DNA from: Dysidea avara
Lineage: Eukaryota > Porifera > Demospongiae > Dictyoceratida > Dysideidae
Direction: 5' to 3'
Length of the DNA stretch: 64,000 nucleotides
NCBI RefSeq assembly: GCF_963678975.1
Contig: NC_089280.1
Coordinates: 32,320,603 to 32,384,602, forward strand
Below, in pieces: positions 44,340-55,502 of the stretch. The stretch's first letter is position 1. Every line of letters begins with the position of its first letter. The notes under the pieces are model-generated. The model was not told where the DNA came from and did no database searches. It saw nothing but the letters and a program-made list of their open reading frames with translations. A program made the translations under genes and the position numbers.

Positions 44340-45745
44340 TATAGAATTATATTACATTGCAAGTTATTCTGTAGGGAGTTCAGCTACAAACAGTTAATCT
44401 GATAGACAATTCAGCTACAAGCAAGTCGCCCTGTAGAGAGTTCAGCTACAAATATATCCGGCGCTGTAAAGATTCAGAAAATTACAAGGCACACTGAAGA
44501 GAGTTCAGCTATAAACAAGTCACATTGTAGAGAGTTCAGCTACAACAAATCACTGTATAGAAAGTTCAGCTATAAAGAAACTACCCGGTAGAGAGCTCAT
44601 CTATATAAACAAGTTAGCTACCCTATAGAGATCAACTACAAACAAGTTACTTTATACAATGTCAGCTACAAGTACGTCACTCTGTAGAGAGTTCAGCTAC
44701 AGACAAGTCACTCTGTAGTACAAACAAGTCACCGCATAAAGAGTCCAGCAACCAATCAAAAAAACTACCGTGTAAAGAGTTCAGCTATATAACAAGTTAT
44801 AACTCTATCAAGAGATCAGCTAGAAATAAGAGAGAGCTCAGCTACAAACTTAACAGATCACACTGTAGAGAATTCAACTAGAAATAAGTCACCCTGTAGA
44901 AAGATCAGCTAGAGACAAGTCATCCCGTAGAGAGATTGGCTAGAAGATGTCACCTTATTGAGAGTTCAGGTACAAACAAATTGTCCTGCAAATAGTTCAG
45001 CTACAAACAAATCAACCTGTAGAGAGATCAGCTAGAAGAAGTCGCCTTGCAGAGAGTTCAGTTACAAAGAAACCAGAATGTAGAGAGTTCAACTGCAAAC
45101 ATGTAGAGAGTTCAGCTACGAACAAATCACCCTGTAGAGAGTTCAACTAGAAACAATTCACCCTGTAGAGTGATCAGCTACAAGAAGTTACCTTGTAGAG
45201 AGTTCAGCTACAAAGAAACCACCATGTAGATAGTTCAGCTACAAACAAATCATCCTATAGGGAGTTCAGCTATGAACAGATCACCCTGTAGAGTTCAGCT
45301 AGAACAAGTCATCCTGTTGAGAGACCAGCTAGAAGAAGTCGCTTTGTATGTAGAGAGTTCAGCTACAAAAAATCACCCTGTAGAGAGATGAGCTAGAAGT
45401 CACCTTGTAGAGAGTTCAGCTACAAAGAAACCATTATGTAGAGAGTTCAACTGCAAACAAATCACCCTGTAGAAAGTTCAGCTACAAAAAAATCACCGTG
45501 TAGAGAGATCAGCTGCAAACAGATCACCTTGTAGAGAGTTCAGCTACAAACAAATCACCCTGTAGATAGTTCAGCTGCAAAAAAATCATCCTGTAGAGAG
45601 ATCAGCTAAAAGAAGTTTACCTTGTAGAGAGTTCAGCTACGAACAAATCACCCTGCAGATAGTTCAGCTACAAACAAGTCACCCCGTAGAGGGATCAGCT
45701 AAAAGAAGTTACCTTGTAGAGAGTTCAGCTACAAAGAAACCATCA
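44340..45745 (+). repeat. Minisatellite array, forward orientation
   Basis: Units of about 31 bp of the type tgtagagagttcagctacaa acaaatcaccc, alternating with agatcagctagaagaagt variants. Resumes at 46427-46630 after an inserted MITE. Confidence 0.93.
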
Positions 45746-45747
45746 TA

Positions 45748-46426
45748 TGTGACTGGATTTTGGAAAAACGATCCAAATCGCACATTAGAAGTTTCGAGAT
45801 AGATGGTTTTAAATAATTCAAACCAGCGTAATTGTCCAAGGATAGCAAGCACGTGTACGAAATTTACACAAAAGATGCATCGATCTGTTACCTTTCAGAC
45901 CAATTCCAGTACTTGTAGCTGCTTGTAGAGTTTCCTGCCAAATAAGATAGAAAATCTGAGCAGTTGGACGAGTGAAGTAGTATCACGAGTGCTCACAAAG
46001 GGGTGGTGGGGTGGGGGGTGGTGGGGTGGGGGGTGGTGGGGTGGGGGGTGGTGGGGTGGGCAAGGGTTAGACCTCAAAATGGAGGCAGACCATGATTGGA
46101 GTCCAGAGACGAGATTACAGGGCTGTACTGGTTCCTTAGTGGTTGATGTGTAGCAAAATCCACAGAAAAAACATCTGGCCAACATTGTCAGGTTGTCCAT
46201 CAGTAAACCACTAATTCTTGTCAAGCCAGGTCCATCACAATGCCTAAAACTGCCATTTGAGCTCTACACAACCCCCAGAAAAGATGTCTGTTGAAACCAG
46301 CCTCGAGTAGTTTGAGTGGTACTGAGTGTCAAAACTACTAGTACAATAGTGTAGCTATCCACTGGTGATGTTAGTTTGATTTTGCCTGATGTACGATTTG
46401 GATCAGTTTTGTAAAATCTGGTCACA
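45748..46426. mobile_element. TGTGAC-type MITE, copy 6 (679 bp)
   Basis: TIRs TGTGACTGGATTTTGGAAAA with acgatccaaatcgcacat, and the matching inverted end atgtacgatttggatcagttttgtaaaatctggtcaca. Flanked by ata/tata. Longer than copy 7 because of an expanded G-rich repeat at 46003-46058. Confidence 0.9.
46003..46058 (+). repeat. GGTGGGGTGGGG tandem repeat (G-quadruplex candidate)
   Basis: Four near-perfect units of ggtggggtgggg type, all inside MITE copy 6. Copies 3 and 7 have only one short equivalent. Confidence 0.9.
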
Positions 46427-46639
46427 TATAAAGGATTCAGCTACAAACAAATCTCCCTTTAGATATTTCAGCTACGAACAAGTCACCCTGTAGAAAGATC
46501 AGCTAGAAGAAGTTACCTTGTAGAGAGTTCAGCTACAAAGGAAACGTCATGTAGAGAGTTCAGCTGCTAACAAATCACACTGTAGAGTGTTCAGCTATGA
46601 AAAGATCACCCTGTAGAGTTCAGCTTTATAATTACATGA

Positions 46640-46857
46640 ATTAATTAAAATTTTAATGACAACAATTCAGGTGAATTTTGTGCCAAGACCAAGCGGCACC
46701 AAATTCACCTGAATTGTCGTTATTAAATTTTTTACCATTAACCTATCATCACAGCCATTTCTTGGCTGCCACCTTGGATTTCACATCTTTTTTCACCATA
46801 GCCTTTTTGGGAGCCGCACTCTTTTTACAGCTTGCAATTGGCTGTTGTGGATTAGAT
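46640..46857. repeat. Truncated copy of the aattcaggtgaatt palindrome element
   Basis: The centre (acaattcaggtgaatt ... aattcacctgaattgt) and complete right arm to ggattagat match 59499-59828 and 62427-62755; the left arm is cut off by the minisatellite. Confidence 0.8.
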
Positions 46858-47929
46858 TATTGTATCATGTTTACTTCTGAAGATAGGTACAAAACTTGCT
46901 TACTGCATCAGCCTAGCTGCAGGCGACAAAACTGTTGGTGATGTGCAGTAAACTCTCAACTTAAGAGGTATGTTGCTAAAGCATTAATTTATAATTCTTC
47001 AACATTTCATTTCAGGTAATTTTAACAGAAGTAACTATAATGACAGAACCTTTTGAAGCACTGCTAAAATTCAAAGTTGTTCTAGTCAAGTTGAAATGCT
47101 GAAGCTACAAAGCAAGCCATGGACTGGAAACTATATACATTGTGCATATAGTATTATTTACCGGATAGAACTTCAATGAAGTATTCTGCTGACAGCACCC
47201 AGCAATGGTGCTTATTAATAGAAAATGAATGATGAAGTAAAATAGAGAAGCCATAATTCTTTATTCAAACTAATAAATATACTGCAACTAACCTATAACA
47301 GGTAGCACAACTTTCCATCCTATATCAAACTTAGCCATGCAGTAAACAAGGAACAAAAAACTCCATAGAATGAATGAATTTATTAGAATCGCTTCAATTG
47401 GCATACTGTGTTAATGAGTTGTTATGACTTGTAGCTGGCTACTACTACGATACATTCTTGCATTCTGTGCTTAATAGAAAACTATAGTTTCAGTAGTTCA
47501 ATTGATTGTTGATCGTTAGTTTGATCATTCTATTTATTGCTCGCTGACAGGTCTGTCAATGTATTTCATTAATACAAGTAAGATCAGCATAACTGCATGG
47601 ATACATTACTAAGACAATTATAATCATAGCTATAGGGATATATAGCACTTCGCAGTGTAGTTCCCTGGGGATTGTATTATCCAGCCCTAGTTCATGCAGC
47701 TTTGAAATGCAACATCTGTAGCCAGATTAGGTGGCAATAGCAGTCAATGCGGCCTAAGACTTGAATATCCTTCTCTTTCGTTACATATGAACCGAAAATA
47801 TGTGATACTGTAAAATAGCAACGCATTATAATTGCAGTTATGGAGGATAGGTTAGGAACGCTGGCTAGCTACTCATGGCTGATACTGATCTGGACAGAAG
47901 CTGTAGCTACCTGTAAAATATAGAAACAG

Positions 47930-48129
47930 NNNNNNNNNNNNNNNNNNNNNNNNNNNNNNNNNNNNNNNNNNNNNNNNNNNNNNNNNNNNNNNNNNNNNNN
48001 NNNNNNNNNNNNNNNNNNNNNNNNNNNNNNNNNNNNNNNNNNNNNNNNNNNNNNNNNNNNNNNNNNNNNNNNNNNNNNNNNNNNNNNNNNNNNNNNNNNN
48101 NNNNNNNNNNNNNNNNNNNNNNNNNNNNN
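47930..48129. other. Assembly gap (200 N)
   Basis: Runs of N directly before the gypsy pol frame. The 5' LTR and gag of that element are not visible on the left of the gap, so they are probably within it or missing. Confidence 1.
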
Positions 48130-48193
48130 TGTTAATGCAAATGAGCAGTGCCCAAGGCACATTTGTATTAAGTGTAATCAGGGTGTTGATAGT

Positions 48194-51100
48194 GTGATTG
48201 AGAGTCAGGCCAACACTAAGACAATATGTGAAACAGGCAGTAGGAGCAGTGATGTGGCAACCATTACAATAAACAGTGTGTCCAGTTATTTTTTGCCTGT
48301 TTGTGTTGCTGGAATGGAGATATCCTGTTTAGTTGATACTGGTGCAGGAGTGTCCCTACTGAGTGGAGATGTTTTGGATAAAGTTGGCCAAAGGAGCATC
48401 ATTGTGGAACCGGTAATTCACCAGAAACTAGTTGGGGTCGATGGAATACCACTAAAGGTACGTGGAGCAAGTACCTTCCCTTTGACTATTGCTGGCCTTG
48501 AATTCCAACACAGGTTGATCATTGCTGACAACATCACTGCAGATGCAATGCTCGGACTAGATTTCTTAGATTCTCACAACTGTGTTCTTGACCTGGGACA
48601 AAGGAAGCTGTGTGTCAACAACAAAACCTGTATTCCATTGGTACCACGCCTCTCTCCCAAAGATTCACTCCTGGGGAAAGTAGTCCTACAAGATACAACT
48701 GTCATACCTCCTGTTAGTGAGCTAGAGGTCATGGGACGAATTGAATGTTCAGAGAAGCAAGAAATTAATGGCATTACCTGGATGGTGGAGGGGGTGCAGA
48801 GTCCAGTATTTGTAGCTAGGGCAGTAGTCACACCACAGACCAAGCTAGTGCCTGTGAGACTGATCAATACAGACCTGATACCAGAGACACTGTACAGAGG
48901 AACCAAGTTGGCAAATGCAGAAACTGTTGAGGAAAGAAATGTTAATGTTGTGGGAAATGTTGATGCAACTACTAGCAGTAATACCTCTGTACCAGTCTAC
49001 ACAGACAATATTAATCAATTACCAGATGATGTTAGCCAGACCCAGCAAGACAAGCTCCTAGCATTGCTGTCACTGTATTCTGATGTGATTGCTTCTGGTC
49101 CTAACGACTTAGGTCATACACAGGTGCTTTCCCACCATATTGATACAGGAGATGCCCCGCCAATCCGCCAAGCAGCTCGTCGGGTGCCTGTGCCAAGTAG
49201 GGAAAAGGTAGAACAACTACTTGAGGATATGTTAAGCAAGAAGATCATCTCCCCATCAAAGAGTCCATGGGCATCACCTGTTGTCTTAGTCCAAAAGAAG
49301 GATGGGTCAATTCGATTCTGTATAGATTACAGAAAAGTCAATGCAGTCACACGAAAGGATGCGTACCCCCTGCCAAGGGTAGATGACACCTTTGATACCC
49401 TTGCAGGTTCATCATGGTTCTCAACCTTAGATTTGAAGAGCGGGTATTGGCAAGTCGAAGTGAACCCCAGTGACCGGGAGAAAACAGCCTTTTGCACCCA
49501 ACAAGGCCTATTTGAATTTAATGTAATGCCTTTTGGCTTGTGCATTGCCCCAGCAACGTTCCAAAGACTAATGAATCTGGTGTTAGCAGGTATCCAGTGG
49601 AATACATGCCTGGTATACATAGATGACATCATTATTTTTGGGAAGACTTTTGACCAGCATTTGCACAATCTTCAACAAGTCCTGGACCGTCTACGACAGG
49701 CTGGGCTTAAGCTGCACCCTAGCAAATGCCAATTTCTTCAGCACAAAGTGACATTTTTGGGGCATATCATCTCTCCTGATGGGATTTATCCTGATCCTGA
49801 CAAGACTTCGAAAGTAACTGAATGGCTTACTCCAAGATCAGTGAAAGAAGTCCAGCAGTTCTTAGGGCTTGCTAATTATTATAGAAGATTTGTCAAGGAC
49901 TTTGCTGCGGTTGCTAAGCCCTTACACAAGCTTACTGAGAAAGGGGTACCGTTTTTATGGACAGACCAATGCCAGGGTTGCTTTAATACTTTAAAATCTC
50001 TTTTAACATCAGCACCCATCCTGGCTCTACCTGACTGGTCCAGACCTTTTATTGTGGACACTGATGCTAGTGACCAAGCTATTGGGGCAGTACTCTCTCA
50101 GGTCAATGAGAATGGCGATGAACAAGTGATTGTGTATGCCAGCAGATGTCTCAGTAAGGCTGAGAGAAACTATTGTGTTACACGAAGGGAGTTACTGTCA
50201 GTTGTGACCTTTTTGCAGCAATTTAAGCAATACTTACTGGGACATACTTTTATGATCCGTACAGACCATGGAGCTTTGACCTGGATCCAAAACTTCAAGG
50301 AGCCTGATGGACAGTTGGCTCGGTGGCTAGAGAAACTTCAGGAGTTTCAGTTTACCATCATCCATCGTCCAGGGAGAAGACACAATAATGCTGACGTACT
50401 ATCCAGAATTCCATGTCGCCAATGTGGAAGATCATCACATGTCACCACAGACCCTGTGATACCACCTGTGCAAGGTAATCCCGAAGAGCTTCAAGTGTCA
50501 GCTGCCAATCTTACAGATAACCACACAGCTGAGGATCTACGTCAAGCACAACTATTGGATGGAAGTATTGGTGGAATACTACAGGCAAAGGAAACAGACA
50601 AAAAGCCTAGTGCTGAGTTTGCTCAAAGTCAATGTCCCTCTTACCGAAGGCTTCACCAACAGTGGGACCAACTTGTTGTTCAAGAAGGAGTACTATGGCG
50701 TCACTACCACACCCCATCAGAGAGCCACAGTTGGCTTCAATTGATTGTTCCTCAGTCCTTGCAACAGGTAATTTTGAAGGAATTACATGAAGGTACAGGA
50801 GGAGGCCACTTAGGCCAAGATAAGACCCTTAATAAATTGAAAGAGAGATACTATTGGCCAGGACACTTTAATGCTGTGCGAGACTGGTGCCAAACATGTC
50901 CAGAGTGTGCTACTAGAAAGTCACAAGCCCCAAGACGACGTGCACCACTGGGTACCATAACTGCTGGGTATCCAACACGGATAATGGCAGTAGACCTTCT
51001 TGGTCCTCTTCCTGAGAGTAACAGTGAAAATTCATATGTCATGGTGGTCGGTGACTACTTTACAAGGTGGATGGAGGCTCTACCTATCCCCAACCAGGAG

Positions 51101-51295
51101 GCACAGACAGTGGCAATTAGACTAGTGGATGAAGTATTTCTGAGATACTCAGTACCTGAACAGTTACATTCAGACCAAGGCCGTCAATTTGAATCAGAAC
51201 TGCTTACCGAGGTCTGCAAACTGTTGAACATACGTAAAACCAGGACGACCCCATACCATCCGCAGTGTGATGGCCTTGTTGAAAGGTTCAACTGA
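48194..51295 (+). CDS. pol: Gypsy Pol: protease, RT, RNase H, integrase (stop in integrase)
   Basis: 1033 codons, open from the gap side, so 48194 is only the first ATG and not a proven start. Domains: retropepsin with DTG at residues 48-50; reverse transcriptase with YIDD at about 475-478; RNase H with DTDAS at about 621; integrase HHCC zinc-binding segment (HEGTGGGHLGQ ... CPECATRKS) at about 864-910; integrase core with the first Asp in VDLLGP at about 932 and the second in SDQG at about 992. The TGA at 51293-51295 falls just after the conserved ERFN of the core. The same frame continues at 51296, so it is a nonsense change rather than a natural end. Confidence 0.93.
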   Translation: MIESQANTKTICETGSRSSDVATITINSVSSYFLPVCVAGMEISCLVDTGAGVSLLSGDVLDKVGQRSIIVEPVIHQKLVGVDGIPLKVRGASTFPLTIAGLEFQHRLIIADNITADAMLGLDFLDSHNCVLDLGQRKLCVNNKTCIPLVPRLSPKDSLLGKVVLQDTTVIPPVSELEVMGRIECSEKQEINGITWMVEGVQSPVFVARAVVTPQTKLVPVRLINTDLIPETLYRGTKLANAETVEERNVNVVGNVDATTSSNTSVPVYTDNINQLPDDVSQTQQDKLLALLSLYSDVIASGPNDLGHTQVLSHHIDTGDAPPIRQAARRVPVPSREKVEQLLEDMLSKKIISPSKSPWASPVVLVQKKDGSIRFCIDYRKVNAVTRKDAYPLPRVDDTFDTLAGSSWFSTLDLKSGYWQVEVNPSDREKTAFCTQQGLFEFNVMPFGLCIAPATFQRLMNLVLAGIQWNTCLVYIDDIIIFGKTFDQHLHNLQQVLDRLRQAGLKLHPSKCQFLQHKVTFLGHIISPDGIYPDPDKTSKVTEWLTPRSVKEVQQFLGLANYYRRFVKDFAAVAKPLHKLTEKGVPFLWTDQCQGCFNTLKSLLTSAPILALPDWSRPFIVDTDASDQAIGAVLSQVNENGDEQVIVYASRCLSKAERNYCVTRRELLSVVTFLQQFKQYLLGHTFMIRTDHGALTWIQNFKEPDGQLARWLEKLQEFQFTIIHRPGRRHNNADVLSRIPCRQCGRSSHVTTDPVIPPVQGNPEELQVSAANLTDNHTAEDLRQAQLLDGSIGGILQAKETDKKPSAEFAQSQCPSYRRLHQQWDQLVVQEGVLWRHYHTPSESHSWLQLIVPQSLQQVILKELHEGTGGGHLGQDKTLNKLKERYYWPGHFNAVRDWCQTCPECATRKSQAPRRRAPLGTITAGYPTRIMAVDLLGPLPESNSENSYVMVVGDYFTRWMEALPIPNQEAQTVAIRLVDEVFLRYSVPEQLHSDQGRQFESELLTEVCKLLNIRKTRTTPYHPQCDGLVERFN

Positions 51296-52096
51296 ACTCT
51301 TTTAGGCATGTTGGCAACATGCTCTAAGGAACACCCATTCAACTGGGAGCAGCATATACGCAAGGCATGCATGGCGTATAATACCAGTATACACCCCTCT
51401 ACCGGATTTACACCTTTCTACCTGATGTTTGGGAGGCAGGCACGCTTGCCAGTTGACATAATGTTTGGAACCAGCAAACCAGAATCTCAATCTCCTAATG
51501 AGTATGCAGCCACGTTGAAGAAACAGTTGACCTCAGCATTTGACTTGGCTCGTGAACAGATGGGTAGACAACATATGCGCCAAAAGGAGTATTATGATAA
51601 GAAGTTACATGGAGACCCATACCAGAGAGGGGATGGGGACCTTGTGTGGCTACATTCATCAGTTGTGAAGAGAGGCCAACATCGCAAACTCCACCATCCC
51701 TAGACAGGACCCTACCAAGTGCTCAAGCAGATCTCAGAGGCTACATACAGAATCAAGCAAATTGATGGGAAAAGGCAACGCAAAGTTGTTCACTTTGACA
51801 GACTGAAGCCTTGCCCTAGCAACATCCGTGTGAAGGACCATACCAACTAGGTAACTAACACAAAGCAGAAGAATGTGGAACAGTCATCTGGGTCAGTAGA
51901 TGATGAACAAGTACGGATGCCAAGTATTGGGACTAACTTGCAGCTCATTGATTACGATGATGATGATGATGATAACGGACAAACAGTGGACACACAACGA
52001 CCGACTGCTGTGTCACCTTTACCCCCACCTAGAAGGTATCCTGAGAGACTCCAACAACCCCCTGCACGTTATAATGATTTTGTACCACATAGTTAA
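51296..52096 (+). pseudogene. Gypsy Pol C-terminal remainder, after in-frame stops
   Basis: Same frame as the upstream pol. Covers the end of integrase ([19 protein letters not shown]), a chromodomain-less tail (YRIKQIDGKRQRKVVHFDR) and a low-complexity end (DYDDDDDDNG, then RRYPERLQQPPARYNDF). Interrupted by TAG at 51701-51703 and 51848-51850, with no frameshift. Natural stop TAA at 52094-52096. Confidence 0.85.
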
Positions 52097-52133
52097 GTTC
52101 AAGCTGAGACGTCTTCTTGAAAGAGGGGGATAG

Positions 52134-52309
52134 TGTAGTACATGTGTTATAGCGTAATATAGCTTGGACAGCAGATATAGCTAAGTGTAAATAGGCTAGT
52201 GATAGACACTTGAGACACGTGTAATGTAAGATATATTTTGGTTATTGTTGTAATTGCTGTTGTTGAACTATCTGAGTGCTGCTTACCTACCGCAAGACTG
52301 AACGTTACA
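52134..52309 (+). repeat. Candidate 3' LTR
   Basis: Starts TGTAGTACATG directly after the polypurine tract and a candidate end is cgttaca at 52303-52309. No second LTR is visible for comparison, so the right end is uncertain. Confidence 0.5.
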
Positions 52310-53104
52310 ACAAAAATAATATCTCCTGTGCCAATCACTCAGTACTGTATCTAACGTTTAGACTTCCTAAACTTTTATGACACACTAGAAGTGCAGTGTA
52401 AGTGTACTAGGGCATTATCAGCATTTCTCTGTTGAGAATGTATTGAACCTGTTACATTTTATCCTTCCATTGCCAAAGGCCATGGTGCAACAAATGCTTG
52501 ATACTGCAGCAAAGAAATGTATATAAGCTTCACAGAGAATATTTATGGCCCGGAAATACAGTGAGTGGTTTTCTCCAGAGATTTAAACTATAATCATTGT
52601 GTATGTATATATATTTTATATTTCACACCTTTCCATGCTCACACCGGTGTTTATGTAATACTTCTCTGTGGTCCAATGTCAGCATGTGACCAAGGACACA
52701 TTCATGCTTTTATTGTATGTATGTATGTATGTACGTTCTCTCATTTTTTCAATGATGGTGTCAATCATCATTCAGTGTCCACACACCACTGATGTGCCAT
52801 ATCCATGAGTATTCCTTTGAAGGCACTGCCACCTTTGACAGCACATTTTATTTCATCTTGCAGTGTATCCAAGATGCCATGTGACCATTTTTTTGACATA
52901 TCGGCGCATCTCATACTTTAAAATGTAACTCAGCGGATGAATGGTTGTGTGTGACACATAGTGGAAATACTCAGCTTCATTTTGTCCCAGATATCAGTGT
53001 GGTCTGCCCTTGGCAACTCCAGCCTATCCATCACCCTGTTTCATCCTCATTTAAACAACTGGTATCACATGAGGAGGACACAAATTCTGTACAGATACAT
53101 AAAT

Positions 53105-53535
53105 TAATATCCTAGACTGAACTGCAGCTGAACTCTGTACAGAGCAACTTATTTGTAGCTGAATACTCTACAGGGTGACTTGTTTATAGCTCTCAACTCT
53201 CTATTGGGTGACTTGTTTGTAGCTACTCGTGACTTATGATTTAGCTGAAATCTCTGAATGGTAGCTTGTTTTGTAGTTTAACTATCTACAAGGACTAACT
53301 GGGTGACTTGTAACATAGCTAAGTCTTTACATGGTGACTTGTTTATTACTGCTGAAGTCTCTACTGGGTAATTTGTTTGTTTTCAGCTGAACTCTCTACA
53401 GGGTGATGTTTTATAGCTGAACTCTCAACAGAGTGAATTGTTTGCAGATGAAATCTCTAAAAGGATGTGTTGTGACATAGCTGAACTCGTTACAGGGTGA
53501 TTTGTCATGTAGCTGAACTCTTTGTATTAAAATCA
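53105..53535 (-). repeat. Minisatellite fragment, reverse orientation
   Basis: Degraded units of the agctgaactctctacagggt gacttgtttgtagc type, the reverse complement of the 44.3 kb array. Confidence 0.85.
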
Positions 53536-54346
53536 ATCCTGACCCATACAATACCATTATAGATATTATTGAGATAACTATCCTTGCTAAAGCCCTTAAC
53601 TACTGTAGTAGTAAGTCATTCAACCAGTTACCATTGAATAGTTTTCAATATCTTGACGAACACATTTTGGTAGTAGTTGTGTGATCCCTACAATTGGTAT
53701 TACAGTATGATACATGCTTCTTGTGCAAGAATTGCTTTACATAAATTTTGTGCTAGTGTATCAAACGGTACAGTAGTACCGTTTAAGTAGGGATTCCCCC
53801 AAAAATTTTGCGCGCCACCCAAAATTCGCCTTTGAAAATCATCCTAGAGACATCTTACGAGACAAAAATCACCTTTACGGAATGGTACTAGTGCATATGA
53901 TATATGGCATAGCATTAATTATAATAAAACGCTTACAGGTGGCCAGATATAGAATATTTAAAAATCACCAAAATTTTAATTTTTAGATTGACTGCCTGAC
54001 TGCCTGACTGACCACAGTTGCGAAGCTAGAGGCCAAGCGAAGCAGCGCACGGCCACCATTTTATGCCATGAAAAACAAACTCACCAGTAGGATGTGCTTT
54101 TTGGGGTTCCAATGAGTAGGCTTGCGCCAATTACGCCGGCATAATTTCGAGCATAATAGGCTGACGAAAGCATCAAGTATTATGCCAGCATAGTAGAACA
54201 ATTTTCAAGAATTTTAATTAAAATGTGCAATGCATGCGCCAAAAATACTGCACAACATGAATACACTGCACATTTTTACTGCATTTCATATAAAAACCTT
54301 GCAGTGCTATTAGTTTTACTATTTCATGACTGATTAGTCACACTTT

Positions 54347-55502
54347 ATCATACAGTATGATAGTAACTGTATAGTAGGGACGACAAAAGAGTAAGCGTGG
54401 CCCACGAAATAATATCACCCAATAACCAGCCTCAATTTTCCCTGACGATGATGAGGCACTATTGGTGAGGTAAAACTATGCCCAAACAAGCTTTCAGATA
54501 AACCGAAATGCTTTCAACAAGTTGCTACGGAATTTTAAAAAAATTTTATTCAACGGAATTTTCTACTGACTGACTAAGTACGTAACTGACTGACTGACTG
54601 ATGCCTTCAGACAAGTATAACTCAATAACGGCTAAGGCTACGGGCTTGATTTTTTCACTGTTCGATGTCGCTTTGGCCCGACAGGTGCCTTTTGGCATAC
54701 CACAGTACGTACAATGCATTCTTCATGGACTTACCAGTGTCCTCCTTTGTGTCCCATTCATCTTTGCTGACAGGGAAAGGTGTCGATTTGGTGCAAGCAC
54801 GTGATGGCTTTCCTTCGAAACGGAAATCATCCGCATTTTTCATAGTGGCTATTTTGATTGCAAAGGTGCTTTTCAAACAGTTCTTGATTCGTGTTGCTGT
54901 GAAACGGGTTGAACATAGCCGACAGCGAAACTTAATGGATACTTCACTTTTCAGACTCTTGGATAATTAATAAAATTGGGCGTGCACCATTTCTTTTGGT
55001 ATGCGTAAATTGTAGAGGTGCTTCCGGAAAAGTTCTTGATTCATATTGCTGTGTAACAGGTTGAGCATAGCTGACAACGAAGCGTAATGGATACTTCACT
55101 TTTCAGACAATAATTGATATAGCTGGGGCGTGTGGCGCCATTTCAGATACGGTATCCGTGGGTTCACCAGTCATAATAAAATTATTTACAAAAAGAGTTA
55201 ACAAACAAGTACACGAAAAAAAATGGAATTTGCAACTAGAGTAGGGACCACAGCACATAGATAAAAAGTACTAAAACAAGTTGAAGTAGTCCATATTAAA
55301 TCACAGTAAAACAATAAGAAGTGTTATATCCCTACTGTGCTCAAGATACCATAACGGAAATGCGCAGTAGGGATATAACACTTCTTATTGTTTTACTGTG
55401 ATTTAATATCATGGACTACTCCAACTTGTTTCAATACTTTTTATCGATGTGCTATGGTCCCGACTCTAGTTGAAAATTCCAAATTTTTTTGTGTACTTGT
55501 AA
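54347..55502 (-). mobile_element. Body-plus-hairpin element, copy 3
   Basis: Terminus tatcatacagtatgatagtaactg at 54347, body to about 55190, hairpin 55205-55500 with arms meeting at tgctcaagataccataacggaaatgcgca. The body has an internal direct duplication of about 165 bp (gaagtatccatta...gcttcgttgtc and gaagtatccattaagtttcgctgtc on the - strand). Confidence 0.88.
54655..54960 (-). CDS. Conserved small frame of the body-plus-hairpin element, copy 3
   Basis: On the - strand one frame runs from EVSIKFRCRLCSTRF through IKNCLKSTFAIKIATMKN and FRFEGKPSRACTKSTPF to VSKDEWDTKEDTG, where gtaagt follows. Amino-acid identity with the 36.3 kb copy is concentrated in the same blocks. No family recognised; coding status unproven. 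Confidence 0.45.
   Translation of the reverse strand, partial: KSLKSEVSIKFRCRLCSTRFTATRIKNCLKSTFAIKIATMKNADDFRFEGKPSRACTKSTPFPVSKDEWDTKEDTGKSMKNALYVLWYAKRHLSGQSDIEQ

Larger units (their letters stand above)
43499..46640 (+). mobile_element. Minisatellite-bearing element, copy 1
   Basis: End aagacacacagtagtgtgtc gtgc at 43506, body to about 44340, then a tandem array to 46640. The body matches the reverse complement of 61560-62424, including accccttgaagaa.t.agctg and the CTAATAGAACAGTCA motif at the body/array junction. No coding capacity recognised. A rolling-circle (Helitron) origin is possible because those often carry minisatellites, but diagnostic ends are not seen. Confidence 0.72.
48130..52309 (+). 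mobile_element. Ty3/gypsy LTR retrotransposon, 5' end lost in gap
   Basis: Pol reading frame 48194-52096 with three in-frame stops, a polypurine tract gaaagaggggga at 52119-52130, and a candidate 3' LTR 52134-52309 (TGTA...TACA). The segment before 48194 (gcaaatgagcagtgcccaag, HICIKCNQ-like) reads as a zinc-knuckle end of gag. It lies in the sense orientation in a gene B intron. Younger than the 30.6-33.9 kb relic, since the frame is not shifted anywhere. Confidence 0.92.

Noticed and set aside
44340..45745. CRISPR-like alternation of repeats and spacers
   Set aside because: The alternating segments are themselves repeats of two unit types; this is a minisatellite.
47869..48162. Frames spanning the gap
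   Set aside because: Made of N; not real sequence.
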